From Frankiales bacterium (GTDB lineage: Bacteria > Actinomycetota > Actinomycetes > JAFAQI01): 64,000 nucleotides of DNA. Within the stretch, counting starts at the first letter, position 1; each line of letters begins with the position of its first letter. Positions 1-9,771 of this stretch are shown in pieces. A program made the position numbers and the translations under genes. The notes under the pieces were generated by a model. The model saw nothing but the letters and a program-made list of their open reading frames with translations. It ran no database searches and was not told the DNA's origin. The stretch spans positions 1 through 64,000 of the forward strand of contig JAICXQ010000002.1 in NCBI GenBank assembly GCA_025980325.1. Reading direction: 5' to 3'.

Positions 1-95
1 CGACCCCCCGCCGCTGGCGGGCCCCCTGGCCAAGAGGGGGAGCGGGGCGCGGGGGGGCGGGCCCCCCGGGGGGGGGGGCCCCCCACCACCGATCC
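1..95. other. Low-complexity G/C homopolymer-rich sequence, probable contig-end or assembly artefact
   Basis: Dense runs of C and G (gggggggcgggccccccggggggggggccccccacc), unlike the rest of the window. Confidence 0.6.
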
Positions 96-98
96 GGT

Positions 99-1140
99 TC
101 AGACGTGCGGGGTGCCGAGGTACGGGAACGCGGCAGACAGATCGCCGTGCGCCCCGACACAGTCACCCGTGACCGCACCGGTCGCGTCCCGACCTGGGAA
201 CGGGTAACCACCGGTGACGATGTTGAGTTCGGTGTCGATGACGTCGTCGGCCAGTCCACGCCCGTTCAGCGGTCCAGCCGCGGCTGTCCCGGGTGAGTAG
301 GTGAGGATGTCCGGCAGCAACACGTGCGCGAGCCCGTCAGCCTGTGCCGGCGTGTACGCACCTTCGGCGTCGAGTGCGGAGAACTGCTCGAGCACACCGA
401 CGACGTTCGCGGAGAAGTCGCGGTAGTCGTTCACCGGATTGCCGGCGTTGAAGCGGTTCTTGTCGTTGCCCCGGTTGAACACCGTGTTGATCGCCGGCCG
501 TCCCATCCGGTCGATGCGCGTGCTGCCGACACTCGTCGTCGCCCAGTAACCGATGTGGTCGCCGAGCTCGTCGTTCGGGACTTCGAGCACGATGCTGTGC
601 ACGTTGAACGCCGCGAAGAAGTCGTTCGTGTTCGCGTCGCAGAAGTCCCGGCCCGTCTGCACACCAAGCACGTCCTGCTCGAACGCGCTGAGGTCGAAGA
701 AGAACGGATCGGAGCGCAACCCGGCGAACACTTCGCCGTCACCTTTGATCCCGGTCGAGGTGCCGGTCCGACCGGTGCCGAGGGTCACGCCGTGCGCCCA
801 CGACGCCGCGTTCGCGCCGGTGTATCGGGTCAGCGTCCACGACTGCCCGGTGCCGGTGCCGCTGCCCGGACTGAACCGCCAGACGTAGACGAGGTCCGGC
901 TGTGCATCACCGTCGCGGTCGATGTTCATCGCGTACGCGACATCCGCGCCGTAATCGACGGCGCCGCTCGCCGGGCCGGTGTTGAGCACGAGCGCAGTCG
1001 GGCCGGCCGGCCGGCGACGTGAGCCCGGGTGCATCGAGGTGGTCGGCGCCGACCGCGGGCGCGCCGCGGCTCAGCGTGACCAGTAACGCGGCGGGCATTG
1101 CCGCCGTAGAGATGAGTGCGAGGTAATAGCGCTTTCGCAT
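99..1140 (-). pseudogene. DUF4331-family secreted protein, frameshifted or internally deleted near 1005-1022
   Basis: Start and signal peptide MRKRYYLALISTAAMPAALLVTLSRGAPAVGADHLDAPGL lie in one frame (ATG at 1140). The rest (ALVLNTGPASGAVDYGADVAYAMNIDRDGDAQPDLVYVWRFS...) is in another frame, with the change inside GGCCGGCCGGCCGG. Confidence 0.7.
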
Positions 1141-1358
1141 GGCCTCCCCTTCCGTTGCCGCGATCGCGGATTGCTGCGGTCGGCGAGGAGGCTGTGCGCA
1201 TCGGCCCGCTGCCGCCGTGAAGGTGTTCGCGACGGCAGCAGCAGTTGGATTGCCTGCGCGGGCAAGATGATCAGAACGGGCTACCGCGCAGACGCGCGAG
1301 GGGCGCTCAGGCCGTGGCCTGGCGCCCCTCGGTTGCTGGTACTGAGTGCTCTGCGGGA

Positions 1359-2117
1359 TCAGGTTGCCGGCGGTGCCGGCGCGGTCGAGCCGTAGGCCAT
1401 GTTGAAGCCGTCGGTGTCCGAGTCCGGCACGGACGGGCTCGACACGATGCGCTGCTTCTGCACCATGATGCCGCTGTCGGCCGCGGTCAGGCCCGGGTTG
1501 CCGCCGTTGGCCGTACCCGGGTCGAACGTGTCCGGGCTGCTGTAGTGCGCGAGCGTCGCGACCCGACCGCCGATGCTCGGCGCTTCCTCGATCCACTCCA
1601 CCGACGCACCCGGGCCGCTGTAGCTCTGCTGCGTCGTGAACGACTGGCCGTTCGTCGTGTCGTTGATGGTGATGGTCCACGTGCTGCCGCTGCCCTTGGT
1701 GATCGACGCGGTCATGACGTCACCCGGGCGCACGGTGATCGAGCTGATCCGGGTCTCGGCGGCCGGCAGGATCTCCCACCACGCGTTGTAGTGCGCGCTG
1801 CCGCTGTAGTAGTCCGACTCCGTGCCGGTCTGAATCAGGCTCGAGTTGGTGAACCCGTCGATACCGACCCACGCGGACGAGTAGGTCGAGCCCGACGTCG
1901 GGCTGACACTCGGGACGACCCAGTGTGCGGTTGCGGAACTGTAGCTGCCGCTCTTGGCGTAACCCGACCAGTTGCTGGCAGACCAGCCGGCCGAGGTGGC
2001 GGCGCGGTTGTGAATCGCGGGACGGTGGAAGACCGCCGGCGAGGTCGCGACCGCGACCGGTGCGGTGGCGACGAGTGCGCTCGACGACGCGGCGACGAGC
2101 AGGAGAAAACGCTTCAC
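1359..2117 (-). CDS. Secreted G1 (A4/eqolisin) family glutamic endopeptidase
   Basis: SNWSGYAKSGSYSSATAHWVVPSV, AWVGIDGFTNSSLIQTGTES (Gln) and ASVEWIEEAP (Glu) motifs; GTG start at 2117 after a GGAGG RBS; signal peptide. Confidence 0.88.
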   Translation of the reverse strand: MKRFLLLVAASSSALVATAPVAVATSPAVFHRPAIHNRAATSAGWSASNWSGYAKSGSYSSATAHWVVPSVSPTSGSTYSSAWVGIDGFTNSSLIQTGTESDYYSGSAHYNAWWEILPAAETRISSITVRPGDVMTASITKGSGSTWTITINDTTNGQSFTTQQSYSGPGASVEWIEEAPSIGGRVATLAHYSSPDTFDPGTANGGNPGLTAADSGIMVQKQRIVSSPSVPDSDTDGFNMAYGSTAPAPPAT

Positions 2118-2210
2118 CAGACCTCCGAAAGACGACGTTGTGCTGAACGATGCGCACTCTGGCGTAAGTTGTCCGGTTCGTCCATCACCCGAACGTGCTG
2201 TATGCCTCAC

Positions 2211-2873
2211 CTAAATCGGTCGAAACCGGACATTGTTTCCATGACGGCTACCGGCGAGCAGGTCGGTCACCTCGTCGTCGCCGATCTGGGCGAAGTCGTC
2301 GTACCACTCGCCGACGGCGAAGAACGTGGCCGGTGAGAGCACGCAGACGACCTCGTCGGCGAGCGCCGCCATCCGGGCGGCGGCTTCGCGCGAGCAGACC
2401 GGTACGGCGAGGATCAGCCGGCGGGGTTGCCGTTGTCGCAATGCGCGCAACGCCGCTTCGGCGGTGACGCCGGTCGCGATCCCGTCGTCGACGAGAACGA
2501 CGTCGCGACCGTCGAGCGCCGGCAACGGCCGGTCGCCGCGGTACGCCTCGACGCGCCGGCAGAGCTCGCGCCGGGCCTGCTCGGCGAGACGGTCGAGTTG
2601 CTCGCGATCGACGCCGAGGCGCGCCGCGGTGTCGGTGACCACGAGCTGGTCGGACCCTTCCGCGATCGCGCCGATGCCGAGTTCTTCGTGTCCGGGCGCG
2701 CCGACCTTGCGAGCGACGAACACGTCGACCGGCGCATCCAGTCGATCGGCGACTTCGACCGCGACCGGGACGCCGCCGCGCGGCAACCCGAGCACGACGG
2801 GGGCAACCGGCGAGGTCTGCGCGAGCCGGCCCGCCAACTGCTCGCCGGCGTCGCGGCGATCCCGGAACCGCAT
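2211..2873 (-). CDS. Phosphoribosyltransferase-domain protein
   Basis: PRPP-binding motif VVLVDDGIATGVTAEAALRALR; LGLPRGGVPVAVEVADRL. Confidence 0.85.
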   Translation of the reverse strand: MRFRDRRDAGEQLAGRLAQTSPVAPVVLGLPRGGVPVAVEVADRLDAPVDVFVARKVGAPGHEELGIGAIAEGSDQLVVTDTAARLGVDREQLDRLAEQARRELCRRVEAYRGDRPLPALDGRDVVLVDDGIATGVTAEAALRALRQRQPRRLILAVPVCSREAAARMAALADEVVCVLSPATFFAVGEWYDDFAQIGDDEVTDLLAGSRHGNNVRFRPI

Positions 2874-2977
2874 GCCCGCAAGCGTTTCACCCGCGGCCCC
2901 CTCCCTGCCGCGGAATCAACCCGGGGTCAACCCGTGGGTTGACGCGCCGGGCGCCGTACGGCGGCAGCCTGAACCCC

Positions 2978-3490
2978 ATGACGACATTCGACTACCTGCT
3001 CAACATCGCACTCGTCGCGCTGGTCGTGCTGCAGCTGCGTGGCCGGCGCCTGGACCGTCGCGGCCTGCTCCTCCCCCTCATCCTGGTCGGCTGGGCGGCG
3101 ACCCAGTACCTGCACGGCATCCCGACGTCGGGCAACGACGGCGTGCTGGTCGCACTCGGGGTCGGGGCCGGCCTCACGCTGGGCATCGCGTCGGCCCGAC
3201 TGACCCGGCTCGACGTGGACGCCGAGGGTGTGCCGATCGCCCGCGCGACCATCGCGGCGGCCGCGCTGTGGGTCGTCGGCATCGGCGGGCGCATGGCGTT
3301 CTCGCTGTACATGCAGCACGGCGGGGCCCCGACGGTGATCCGGTTCAGCCAGGTCCACCACCTCACCGGCCAAGGCTGGGTGACCGGCATCGTGCTCATG
3401 GCCTTCGTCGAGGTCGTCAGCCGCACGGTGATCCTCTGGATCCGCTCGCGCACACTCGTCCTCGCCGGCCCGGCGTTGTCGGTTGGCTGA
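2978..3490 (+). CDS. Multi-pass membrane protein, unknown function
   Basis: Several hydrophobic segments; start MTTFDYLLNIALVALVVLQ. Confidence 0.65.
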   Translation: MTTFDYLLNIALVALVVLQLRGRRLDRRGLLLPLILVGWAATQYLHGIPTSGNDGVLVALGVGAGLTLGIASARLTRLDVDAEGVPIARATIAAAALWVVGIGGRMAFSLYMQHGGAPTVIRFSQVHHLTGQGWVTGIVLMAFVEVVSRTVILWIRSRTLVLAGPALSVG

Positions 3491-3506
3491 GTCGCGAGGT
3501 CAGCGG

Positions 3507-4655
3507 ATGATGGGCCGGTGGGGAGCAGCGGTGGCTGAGCACCCACCGGCCTTCGCCGCGGTGCCGCCGGTGCGCACGTCGTTGCGGCTGGTCTGGTTGG
3601 TCGGCCTCGTGTACGGCGTCGCTGCGGCGACCCATCCGGGTGCGAGCGGCCGGCACCTTGCGGCGGCGGTGCTGACCGCGACGACGGCGATCGGCTGGCT
3701 GTCGTGGCTGACGGCGCAACACCACCGGAGCATGCGGTTGAGCGTCGCCGGCGTCGCGGTGCTCGCCGCCAGTGGCGGAGTTCTCGTCGTCCTGAATCCG
3801 ATCGGCGTCGCGGTCGTCGGAGTCGCCGGCATGTGTGCTGCGGCGTTGCTCGACGTCGTACCTGCCGCGGTGTTGACGTCACCGGGAATCGTCGCCGCGT
3901 CGATCGCGGTTGCCGCCACCGGCCATAGCGCCGGCGTCATCGGCGGCGCGGCCAGCGGCGCCGCGGCCGGACTGGTCGTCGGCATGGGACGCCGGCAGAC
4001 GCAGGAACGGGTCCGGCAGGAAGCCGAGCTGGCGTTGGCGCGGCAACGCAGCGAAGTCGAACACGACCGCGCCGAGGTGTTGGAAGAGCGCAACCGGATC
4101 GCGCGCGAGGTGCACGACGTACTCGCGCACACACTGAGCGCGCTGTCGGTGCAGATGGAAGCGATCGGCAGCCTCGTCGACGACGGCGCGGCTGCCGGCG
4201 ATGTCCGCCGTGCCGTCAGCCGGTCGCGACGGCTGGTCACCGACGGGCTCGAGGAGACACGACGAGCCGTTCGCGTGCTGCGCGACGAACCCGTCGACGT
4301 CGCCGAGCAGATCGCGACCCTGAGCGCGGATGGCGACGCGACCTATCGGCTCGACGGCGAGGCACGTGCGATCGCGCCCGCTGCCGGATTGGCGCTGGTG
4401 CGAGTGGCACAGGAGGCGCTGACGAACGCGCGCAAACACGCTGCGGGAGCGGCCGTGTCGGTCGACTTGCGGTTCGGCCACGACTGCGTCGAGCTCGTCG
4501 TCGACAACGTCGCCAGCGGCCCGTCCGCGCTGGCAAAGACCGGTGCCGGTTACGGGTTGCAGGGGATGCGGGAGCGGATCGAGTTGGCCGGCGGCTCCCT
4601 CGACGCCGGACCGGATGAAGGTGGCTGGCGGGTACGGGCGGTCGTGCCGGCATGA
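3507..4655 (+). CDS. NarL/DesK-type sensor histidine kinase
   Basis: TM N-terminus; HisKA_3 EERNRIAREVHDVLAHTLSALSVQ; HATPase end GYGLQGMRERIELAGG. Confidence 0.88.
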   Translation: MMGRWGAAVAEHPPAFAAVPPVRTSLRLVWLVGLVYGVAAATHPGASGRHLAAAVLTATTAIGWLSWLTAQHHRSMRLSVAGVAVLAASGGVLVVLNPIGVAVVGVAGMCAAALLDVVPAAVLTSPGIVAASIAVAATGHSAGVIGGAASGAAAGLVVGMGRRQTQERVRQEAELALARQRSEVEHDRAEVLEERNRIAREVHDVLAHTLSALSVQMEAIGSLVDDGAAAGDVRRAVSRSRRLVTDGLEETRRAVRVLRDEPVDVAEQIATLSADGDATYRLDGEARAIAPAAGLALVRVAQEALTNARKHAAGAAVSVDLRFGHDCVELVVDNVASGPSALAKTGAGYGLQGMRERIELAGGSLDAGPDEGGWRVRAVVPA

Positions 4656-5290
4656 GGCTGCTGATCGTCGATGACCAGACGCTGATCCGCGACGGCCTGG
4701 TCACCATCTGCGAGCGGCTCTCCGACGTCGACGTGGTCGGCACCGCTGCCGACGGCGAGGAGGCGGTTGCGCTCGCGCGCGAGCTGTCGCCGGACGTCGT
4801 CCTGATGGATCTGCGGATGCCGCGCATGGACGGGATCGAGGCGACCAGACGCATCCGCGCCGAGCAACCGAACACTCATGTCGTGGTGCTGACGACGTAC
4901 AGCGACGACGAGTCGGTGCTGGCGGCGCTCGCGGCCGGCGCGCTCGGTTACCTCACCAAAGACGCCGGCCGGGACGACATCGGTCGAGCGCTCGCCGCGG
5001 CCGCACGCGGGCAGGCGTTGCTCGATCCGGCGGTGCACGCGCGGCTCGTCTCGTTGGTGGCCGCGCAACCGGCGGGCTCACCCAGCGGTGCGTTGCCGGA
5101 CGGGCTGACTGTTCGCGAGGCCGAGGTGCTCGCGTACATCGCCCGCGGCCTGTCGAACCAGGAGATCGCGGCGTCGCTGTTCGTCAGCGAGGCGACGGTG
5201 AAGACGCACATCAACCGGATCTTCGCGAAGACCCAGAGTCGCGATCGGGCGCAGGCGGTCACGTACGCGCACCATCACGGCCTTACCTGA
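4652..5290 (+). CDS. NarL/LuxR-family response regulator
   Basis: Receiver MRLLIVDDQTLIRDGL...DVVLMDLRMPRMDG; LuxR HTH LTVREAEVLAYIARGLSNQEIA; overlaps the kinase stop. Confidence 0.92.
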   Translation: MRLLIVDDQTLIRDGLVTICERLSDVDVVGTAADGEEAVALARELSPDVVLMDLRMPRMDGIEATRRIRAEQPNTHVVVLTTYSDDESVLAALAAGALGYLTKDAGRDDIGRALAAAARGQALLDPAVHARLVSLVAAQPAGSPSGALPDGLTVREAEVLAYIARGLSNQEIAASLFVSEATVKTHINRIFAKTQSRDRAQAVTYAHHHGLT

Positions 5291-6495
5291 TTCCGGAAGA
5301 GAACGACCGCGGCGACTCCCGTGGCGAGCTCGAGCGCGACGGTGATGTTGAGGAGGACTCTCGGATCGAATGCCTCGCCGAGGACACCGCCGAGCATCAC
5401 GCTGACGAGCAGGGCGGCGTTGCCGGCCGCACCGAACAGCGCGAACATCCGACCCCGATGGCTGTCGGGTGTCGCCTTCTGCAACACGGAGATGAACGCG
5501 ACGAATCCAGCCATCGCGGGGATTCCGAGCAGCACCTCGAGGATCAGGTAGTAGCCGAACCAGGTCGTGACGATCGGTCCGTTCCACTGAAGCAGTTCGA
5601 TGCACCCGGCCGCGAGCAACGACGCCTTGAGCAGCGTCTCCGGCGCGACGCGACGCCCGTACGCAGCGAGTACGAGACCGGTCGGCAGCGTGCCGAGGAC
5701 CTGGAAGCCGCGGAACACGCCGACGTCGTTGCTGCTGCGATGCAGATCGGTGACGAAGAACGCCACGATCAGCGCGAGCGCGATCCCCTGCGCGAGTTGG
5801 TTGAGTACGACGAGGACGAGGCTGGACGCAACGACCCGAGTTCGGCGCGCGAACCGGAGTCCTTCGAGCCACGGACGCCACGGCGCGCGAAGGGCAACGA
5901 CGGTCGAACGTGCCGGCTCGATTCCGGGAAAGCGAAGAACGAGAAGCGCGACCGCGGCGGCAAAGGTCGTCGCGTCGGCGACGACAAGACCGGGCAGCCC
6001 GTGAACCGACAGCGCGGCGCCCGCCGCGGAGGCTCCGATCAACTTGGCCAGGTCGCTCGCCACTCCGACCAACGTGTTGGCCGAGACGAGTTCCTGCTCC
6101 GTCAGCAACGAGGGCAGCAACGCTTGGCCGGCCGGGGCGGTCACCGTTGCGAGCGCGGCCTCGACCCCACTGATGGCGTAGACGATCCAGATGTCGCGTC
6201 GCCCGTGCACCGTCACGAGCGGCAGCAACGCGACGCCCTGGGCCGCATTCGCGATCGCCATCAGCGGCCGGCGCCGATAGCGGTCGACGAGCAAGCCACC
6301 GAACTGGCCGGCGACGAGCCCGGCCAGCAACTCGACCAGCATCGCGGTCGCTGCCGTCAACGTGGATCTCGTGAGTGCGTACAGGTAGATCGGGAGGCCG
6401 ATCGCGAGCAACCAGTCGCCGGTACCCGAGATGAGCTCGATCGCCGTCAGCCGCGCGACGCCGGGCCGCCGCAGCACGCCCCCGTCGATCGCCAC
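5275..6495 (-). CDS. MFS transporter
   Basis: About 400 aa, about 12 hydrophobic segments, MFS_3-like pattern. Confidence 0.82.
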   Translation of the reverse strand: MAIDGGVLRRPGVARLTAIELISGTGDWLLAIGLPIYLYALTRSTLTAATAMLVELLAGLVAGQFGGLLVDRYRRRPLMAIANAAQGVALLPLVTVHGRRDIWIVYAISGVEAALATVTAPAGQALLPSLLTEQELVSANTLVGVASDLAKLIGASAAGAALSVHGLPGLVVADATTFAAAVALLVLRFPGIEPARSTVVALRAPWRPWLEGLRFARRTRVVASSLVLVVLNQLAQGIALALIVAFFVTDLHRSSNDVGVFRGFQVLGTLPTGLVLAAYGRRVAPETLLKASLLAAGCIELLQWNGPIVTTWFGYYLILEVLLGIPAMAGFVAFISVLQKATPDSHRGRMFALFGAAGNAALLVSVMLGGVLGEAFDPRVLLNITVALELATGVAAVVLFRNQVRP

Positions 6496-6514
6496 GGGCC
6501 AATCCTGCCTTGAT

Positions 6515-8095
6515 CTACACGTGCAGTTCGAGTTCCTGGAAGACCATCAGGTCGAACCAGTCGGCGTTCTCGGCCGCGAGTTGTTGCCAAATCCGCAGCG
6601 CGACGCGACGGATGGCGACAGGTGTGCTCGCCTCGTGAAGCTGCCATCGCAGCGAGTGGAGCCGTTGCGCCATGTGCCGTGAGCGCGCGGCGTGCCGCTG
6701 CAATTCGGCGCTGTCGCGAAGCCCTGTGACCGCACCGGCGACTCCCGGGATCACGATCGCGAGAAACGCCATCAGCCGGTCGGCGCCCCGGTGCCAGTCT
6801 CCGGCGCCCGCGTCGTGGGCGAGGACGGCGAGGCAGGTCACGGCGAACAGCGTCGCGATGACCCAGGTGAAGACCGCCTCCGCCTTGCGCGACCGCCGCT
6901 CGGTGCCGGCGTAGTAGGTGATCTGCGGTTCGACCCACGCCTGCTCGAGGAACGCCTTGACGGCGTGCGCCGGGCACCGCGTGTCTTGCGGTGACGGCCA
7001 ACGGCGGACGAGCTCGAGGCATACGTGGCTCACCCAACGGTTGCCGGTCATGCGCTCGGGCGGACCCTCGATGGGGACACCCGCAGCGCCACCCTGAGTG
7101 GAGATCAGGTTCACGAAGAACATCGATCGCGCATTCTCGGCAAGGGCGCGGAACGTGAGCCAGTCCGCGTGCCATCGGCTACGCCGAGCAGTCACGACTG
7201 CGGTCAACAACAGCACCAAGACGAGCAACTCGCTGATCGACAACCAGTCGTTGCCCGGCGAGTACGTCAGCTCCACCGTCGCCAGCAGCACCGCTGTGGC
7301 CGCGCCGAGGAACAGCACCAGCCGGGCGTACCGCTCGCGCCGCCGCAGCCGCAGCGCCAGCGCGTCCGCGCGAGTGAAGACTGGCTCCGCCCAGCCGAGC
7401 ACCGGCTCGATCACATCACCGTCCAGTTGCGCGGCTGCGGCGGCGCGGTGAAGCTCCTGCGACCAGCGAGGTTCACCGGACGCGCGCCGTCCCTCGCGGT
7501 TGAGTTGTCCGATCCGGCGCAACGCACGAAAGTCGACCGGCCGTTTGTCGACGTCGAGATCGAAAGTGGTCGGGTCGATGCGATAGACCGCGGGCGCGTG
7601 CCGATGATGACGGGCTTCCTCGACCACCGCCGCGGTGCCGCCCTCGCGGCGCGGGCGGCTTTGGTCCAGTACCGCGACGAGGACGTCGCAGCTGTCGATG
7701 ATCGCCGTCCCCGCCGCGGCGTACGACTCACTGCTCGAACCCTGCGGCTCGATCTGCCGCATGCTGCTGGCGATTCCCAGCAACGACTCGAACTCGCGCA
7801 CCGATGCCTCGTCACCGAGCGTCGGCTTGTACTTCGCGACGGACATGGGCAACACAGCCGCGAGCAATGTTCCCGGTTCGCGCAAGACGGTCCGGGCAAC
7901 GTACTGATCCGGCCCTCTCGCCAATGCGGAGACCACCCCGAAACAAACGTCCGCGAAACCGGCGGCGGCCGCCTGCCTGCGCAGTCGCGCGATCACTTCT
8001 TCGACCCGGCGTTCGATTCCCGGATCGGCGACGGCGTCGCGGTGCCCGGTGATGCCGATCCAGATCCGGTACGGGATCGGCTCCCACTCCCCCAT
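6515..8095 (-). CDS. SLOG/LSDAT-like domain fused to SLATT/DUF4231-like multi-TM region
   Basis: N-terminus IWIGITGHRD...CFGVVSALARGPDQYVARTVL...IDSCDVLVAVLDQSRPRREGGTAAVVEEARH resembles a Rossmannoid nucleotide-binding SLOG fold; C-terminal half has two TM pairs followed by helices. Confidence 0.65.
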   Translation of the reverse strand: MGEWEPIPYRIWIGITGHRDAVADPGIERRVEEVIARLRRQAAAAGFADVCFGVVSALARGPDQYVARTVLREPGTLLAAVLPMSVAKYKPTLGDEASVREFESLLGIASSMRQIEPQGSSSESYAAAGTAIIDSCDVLVAVLDQSRPRREGGTAAVVEEARHHRHAPAVYRIDPTTFDLDVDKRPVDFRALRRIGQLNREGRRASGEPRWSQELHRAAAAAQLDGDVIEPVLGWAEPVFTRADALALRLRRRERYARLVLFLGAATAVLLATVELTYSPGNDWLSISELLVLVLLLTAVVTARRSRWHADWLTFRALAENARSMFFVNLISTQGGAAGVPIEGPPERMTGNRWVSHVCLELVRRWPSPQDTRCPAHAVKAFLEQAWVEPQITYYAGTERRSRKAEAVFTWVIATLFAVTCLAVLAHDAGAGDWHRGADRLMAFLAIVIPGVAGAVTGLRDSAELQRHAARSRHMAQRLHSLRWQLHEASTPVAIRRVALRIWQQLAAENADWFDLMVFQELELHV

Positions 8096-8211
8096 GGCAC
8101 GCCAGTTTCGCGCACGGCACGCAGCGTTGTGACGGCTTTTGTCGTATCCCGGCGCGGCGGGCCCTAACCGCCTACGCTGACCCGCAACGTGGGTTTCATG
8201 GGGGTGCCGGG

Positions 8212-9771
8212 ATGCGACTCAAGCGCCAGCACACGAGTCAGCTACGCGTCTTCATCAGCTACCGCCGGGACGATTCGTCGGGACAAACCGGACGGCTCGC
8301 CGACGGGCTGATCGCGCGGCTCGGGCGTCCTGCTGTCTACGTCGACGTCGACTCGCTGGCACCGGGACTGGACTTCGTCGACCAGATTCACAGCAGCCTC
8401 GAAGAAGCAACCGTCGTACTCGCGGTCATCGGCCCGACGTGGTTGTCGGCGAGGGGTCCGCGCGGGCGGCGCCTCGACGACGAGAACGACTACGTACGGC
8501 TCGAGATCGAGGCCGCACTGGCGCGTGACATCCCGGTCGTCCCGGTGCTCGTGCACGGCGCCGACATGCCGTCGCCGGCGGACTTGCCGCCCTCGATCAG
8601 CCGGCTGTCGTACCGGCACGCCTTCACATTGTCGGACAACAGCTGGACTCGCGACCTCGACGCATTCGTCAAGCAACTGCAGTTCTATTTCAGCGGCAAC
8701 AAGCATCGCCCGCTGGCCCGGGAGGCAGCCGCGGTCGCGAGCGAAGAGCATCCACACGTTCGGGCCCGCGGCAGTAGCCGGCGTTGGCAGGCTGCGGCCG
8801 TCGGGGTCGCTGCGCTGCTGGCCGGCACCGCGGTCTACGTCAGCGGCGTGGGCCGGGGGTCGGACACCCACGGGATCAAGACCGCAGGTCTGGACACTCG
8901 GCCGACACCGTCGTCGTCGCCCGGGGTCGTGACGACTGCGTTGAGGCTGCTGCCGGCAACGCTCAAGTTCTACGTCGGGCAGAAGGTTCAGCTCAAGCCG
9001 ACCGTCGCGGTAAGTGGCGGCCCTCCGCCGCCGGCGAGCGCGGCAATCTGGAGCACCGGCAACCCGCGCGTCGTTCAGGTCGGCAAGACCGGTCTCTTGC
9101 GGGCGATCGGTCCCGGCCGGACCACGGTGACCGTACGACTGGCCCAACTCCAGGCGACCGCCGTGGTGACCGTCGTCGCGGGCGCCAGACCGATGCCCGC
9201 GTCGAGCCCGACGAGTCAGCCGGTGATCGCGACGTCCGCACCGTCCGACCAACCGCCGACACTCGACGCGATCGGCGGGCAGAGCAACGACGAGGGAAGC
9301 AGCCCCCGGCTGACTCTCGGCGGGCACGATCCCGACGGCGACGCGCTGACGTATTCGGCGAGCGGGCTGCCGGCCGGCCTGCACCTGAGCGGGAGCGTCA
9401 TCAGCGGCACGATCTCGCCGACCGCCGCCAACGTGACGTCCGCCTACACGAGCCTGAAGTCAGCGGCGTTCACCGTCACGGTCGCCGTTCACGCGGGCGG
9501 GAAGTCCGCGACCCGACGGTTCACCTGGACCGTGCGCGATGTCGAGTTCGTCATGCCGAACTACGTCGGCTATTACGGCTGCAACGGCGACGCGAATTGC
9601 ACCGACCCGTCCAGCCTGCGCAACGTCAAGTACTACAACCATCACTTCACCTGCACCGTCACCAGCGATCCGAACCTGGTCGACACGATCGCCAGCCAGA
9701 GCCCGACCGCCGGCCGCACGTGGAACTGGACGGCGCAAGCGACGTTCAGCTACTACAGCTCCTCTTGCTAG
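8212..9771 (+). CDS. TIR-domain transmembrane protein with Ig-like and PASTA-like C-terminal region
   Basis: TIR: RVFISYRRDDSSGQTGRLADGL...VYVDVDSLAPGLDFVDQI...VLAVIGPTWL...DYVRLEIEAALARDIPVVPVLV; one TM (WQAAAVGVAALLAGTAVYVSGVG); BIG2-like segment; DPDGDALTYSASGLPAGLHL; Cys-rich end. Confidence 0.8.
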   Translation: MRLKRQHTSQLRVFISYRRDDSSGQTGRLADGLIARLGRPAVYVDVDSLAPGLDFVDQIHSSLEEATVVLAVIGPTWLSARGPRGRRLDDENDYVRLEIEAALARDIPVVPVLVHGADMPSPADLPPSISRLSYRHAFTLSDNSWTRDLDAFVKQLQFYFSGNKHRPLAREAAAVASEEHPHVRARGSSRRWQAAAVGVAALLAGTAVYVSGVGRGSDTHGIKTAGLDTRPTPSSSPGVVTTALRLLPATLKFYVGQKVQLKPTVAVSGGPPPPASAAIWSTGNPRVVQVGKTGLLRAIGPGRTTVTVRLAQLQATAVVTVVAGARPMPASSPTSQPVIATSAPSDQPPTLDAIGGQSNDEGSSPRLTLGGHDPDGDALTYSASGLPAGLHLSGSVISGTISPTAANVTSAYTSLKSAAFTVTVAVHAGGKSATRRFTWTVRDVEFVMPNYVGYYGCNGDANCTDPSSLRNVKYYNHHFTCTVTSDPNLVDTIASQSPTAGRTWNWTAQATFSYYSSSC

